Positions 4,469-6,292 of a stretch of DNA of 6,292 bases are shown piece after piece. The stretch lies in assembly GCA_036259355.1 (NCBI GenBank), contig DATABY010000127.1:1-6292 (forward strand), read 5' to 3'. Made by a program: the position numbers and the translations under genes. The notes beneath the pieces are model-generated. The model was given only the letters and a program-made list of their open reading frames with translations. It made no database searches and was not told the DNA's origin. The first letter of the stretch is position 1. Each line of letters starts with the position of its first letter. This DNA comes from JALZDI01 sp036259355 (GTDB lineage: Bacteria; Actinomycetota; Actinomycetes; Propionibacteriales; Nocardioidaceae).

Positions 4469-6184
4469 GTGTTGCCAGGCGCAGCCCACACCAGACATCT
4501 GTTCGTCACCGGCGGGGTCGCTTCCTCGCTCGGCAAGGGGCTGACGGCGTCCAGCCTCGGCAGCCTGCTGAAGGCTCGAGGACTGCGGGTCACCATGCAG
4601 AAGCTCGACCCCTATCTCAACGTCGACCCCGGCACGATGAACCCGTTCCAGCACGGCGAGGTGTTCGTCACCAACGACGGCGCAGAGACCGACCTCGACA
4701 TCGGGCACTACGAGCGGTTCCTCGACGTCGACCTGGGCAGCCACGCCAACGTCACGACCGGGCAGGTCTACTCCGAGGTGATCGCCAAGGAGCGGCGCGG
4801 CGACTACCTCGGTGACACGGTGCAGGTGATCCCCCACATCACCAACGAGATCAAGGAGCGCATCCGGGCCATGGCCGGTGACGACGTGGACATCGTGATC
4901 ACCGAGATCGGTGGCACGGTCGGCGACATCGAGTCGCTGCCGTTCCTCGAGGCGGCCCGCCAGGTGCGGCACGACGTCGGCCGCGACAACTGCTTCTTCC
5001 TGCACGTGTCGCTGGTGCCCTACATCGGCCCCTCCGGTGAGCTCAAGACCAAGCCGACGCAGCACTCGGTGGCCGCCCTGCGCTCGATCGGTATCCAGCC
5101 CGACGCTGTGGTGTGCCGCTCGGACCGGGAGATCCCGGAGGGGGTCAAGCGCAAGATCTCGCTGATGTGCGACGTCGACGAGGAGGCGGTGGTGGCCGCC
5201 GTCGACTCGCCCTCGATCTACGACATCCCCAAGGTGCTGCACTCCGAGGGGCTGGACGCCTACGTCGTACGCCGCCTGTCCATGCCGTTCCGCGACGTCG
5301 ACTGGCGCCGCTGGGACGACCTGCTGCGCCGCGTGCACGAGCCGGCCGAGGAGGTCACGGTCGCCCTCGTCGGCAAGTACATCGACCTGCCCGACGCCTA
5401 CCTGTCGGTGGCCGAGGCGCTGCGCGCCGGCGGGTTCCACAACGACGCCAAGGTGCACCTGCGCTGGGTCGCCTCCGACGACTGCCGCACCCCGGAGGGC
5501 GCCCACAAGCAGCTCGCCGACGTCGACGCGGTGTGCGTCCCCGGAGGCTTCGGCATCCGCGGCATCGAGGGCAAGCTGGACGCGCTGACCTACGCGCGCG
5601 AACGGCACATCCCCGTCCTCGGCCTGTGCCTGGGCATGCAGTGCATGGTCATCGAGTACGCCCGCACCGTCCTGGGCCTGTCCGCGGCGTCCTCCACCGA
5701 GTTCGACCCGGGCACCTCCGACCCGGTCATCGCGACGATGGCCGAGCAGAAGGAGATCGTCTCCGGTGAGGGCGATCTCGGCGGCACCATGCGGCTGGGT
5801 CTCTACCCCGCCCGGCTCACCGAGGGCAGCCTGGTCGCCGGGCTCTACGGCCGTCCCCACGCCGAGGAGCGGCACCGGCACCGCTACGAGGTCAACAACG
5901 GCTACCGCTCCACGCTCGAGGAGCAGGGGATGGTCTTCTCCGGCACCTCGCCCGACTCGCGTCTCGTCGAGTACGTCGAGCTGCCCCGGGATCGGCATCC
6001 GTTCTACGTGGGGACCCAGGCCCATCCGGAGCTGCGTTCGCGACCGACCCGGGCGCACCCGCTGTTCGTCGGCCTGGTCGCGGCAGCCATCGAGCGCCAG
6101 CGCGAGCTGCGGCTCCCGGTCGACGAGTCCGGGCTGCGCCGCTCCACCGCCGAGCACGAGGAGAACGTCGGCGCCACGGTGTGA
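4469..6184 (+). CDS. pyrG: CTP synthase (PyrG), complete
   Basis: CTP synthase makes CTP from UTP, ATP and glutamine, the last step of de novo pyrimidine nucleotide synthesis, and acts as a cytoplasmic tetramer. The 571-residue product has both domains at full length. In the N-terminal synthetase domain (~9–275), FVTGGVASSLGKGLTASSLG contains the P-loop (Lys23). YLNVDPGTMNPFQHGEVFVT, then NDGAETDLDIGHYERF, and TEIGGTVGDIES (Glu146) supply the Mg/ATP/UTP site. In the C-terminal class I glutamine amidotransferase domain (~296–550), PGGFGIRG (358–365) forms the oxyanion region. The catalytic triad is Cys387 in GLCLGMQC, and His519 and Glu521 in QAHPE. All key residues are present. The start is GTG 4469 or, from Shine-Dalgarno spacing, TTG 4472. 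Conserved sequence begins at TRHLFVTGG, so neither choice affects a domain. The gene follows steB as in mycobacteria, with its own predicted promoter and a leader hairpin. The long open frame antisense to it is a composition artefact. Confidence 0.97.
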   Translation: MLPGAAHTRHLFVTGGVASSLGKGLTASSLGSLLKARGLRVTMQKLDPYLNVDPGTMNPFQHGEVFVTNDGAETDLDIGHYERFLDVDLGSHANVTTGQVYSEVIAKERRGDYLGDTVQVIPHITNEIKERIRAMAGDDVDIVITEIGGTVGDIESLPFLEAARQVRHDVGRDNCFFLHVSLVPYIGPSGELKTKPTQHSVAALRSIGIQPDAVVCRSDREIPEGVKRKISLMCDVDEEAVVAAVDSPSIYDIPKVLHSEGLDAYVVRRLSMPFRDVDWRRWDDLLRRVHEPAEEVTVALVGKYIDLPDAYLSVAEALRAGGFHNDAKVHLRWVASDDCRTPEGAHKQLADVDAVCVPGGFGIRGIEGKLDALTYARERHIPVLGLCLGMQCMVIEYARTVLGLSAASSTEFDPGTSDPVIATMAEQKEIVSGEGDLGGTMRLGLYPARLTEGSLVAGLYGRPHAEERHRHRYEVNNGYRSTLEEQGMVFSGTSPDSRLVEYVELPRDRHPFYVGTQAHPELRSRPTRAHPLFVGLVAAAIERQRELRLPVDESGLRRSTAEHEENVGATV

Positions 6185-6292
6185 CCGGAGCCGGAGCGCA
6201 GAGCGCAGCGACGGGCGAGAGGTGCGAGGGAACCCGGGAGCACTGTGACGCGGGTCGCACCGTGCGGCGTCTACACTCGGCCCCGGGGGGGG
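6185..6292. other. Non-coding tail after pyrG, with a -10-like TACACT and terminal G run
   Basis: I see no gene in these 108 bases. There is a short direct repeat (GCGCAGA/GCGCAGC) near 6195–6211 and no convincing terminator hairpin with a T run. TACACT at 6272–6277 fits a -10 consensus, but no -35 element lies at normal spacing (GTGACG at 6245–6250 is 21 bases away). It could be the promoter of the next gene, expected from synteny to be a NUDIX hydrolase. The last eight bases (6285–6292) are all G and may be a sequencing artefact at a contig end. Confidence 0.35.

Noticed and set aside
4286..6157. A 623-residue open frame antisense to pyrG, longer than pyrG itself
   Set aside because: It has no recognisable domains, is rich in His/Arg/Gly/Val as expected from the complement of GC-biased codons, and lies over an unambiguous, fully conserved pyrG.

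Overview
The window is very GC-rich, with nearly all third codon positions G or C. From the middle rightwards it carries the conserved actinobacterial block recN – steA – steB/mctB – pyrG, the same order as Rv1696–Rv1699 of Mycobacterium tuberculosis. The source is therefore very probably a high-GC actinomycete (Actinomycetota). I cannot place it more precisely from sequence alone.

Layout. Positions 1–~550 are not ordinary chromosome. They hold two copies, in opposite orientations, of part of a class III (glutamate-1-semialdehyde aminotransferase-like) gene. Next to these lies a short inverted copy of a piece of recN. The two fold-back structures (9–247 and 501–664) look like template-switch or assembly chimeras, not a genetic system. 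Positions 544–2142 are recN without its first ~55–60 codons, so the Walker A motif is lost. Positions 2203–3390 are steA and 3387–4343 are steB/mctB, with an ATGA overlap. Positions 4344–4468 hold the pyrG promoter, a leader hairpin and a ribosome-binding site. Positions 4469–6184 are a complete pyrG (CTP synthase). Positions 6185–6292 are a non-coding tail ending in a run of eight G.

How the genes relate. RecN is an SMC-like ATPase of double-strand break repair. SteA and SteB are membrane-anchored partners implicated in daughter-cell separation in Corynebacterium; the SteB homologue in M. tuberculosis is also described as the copper-efflux-related protein MctB. PyrG makes CTP. The steA-steB pair looks translationally coupled, while pyrG appears to have its own extended -10 promoter. 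In M. tuberculosis the next gene is a NUDIX hydrolase; the window stops before it would appear.

I found no new biological system. The most noteworthy signal is the pair of fold-back junctions at the left end. Both switch strand at the palindrome GGCGCC, and their arms differ mainly at synonymous sites. This suggests that sequences from two related genomes or loci were joined artificially.
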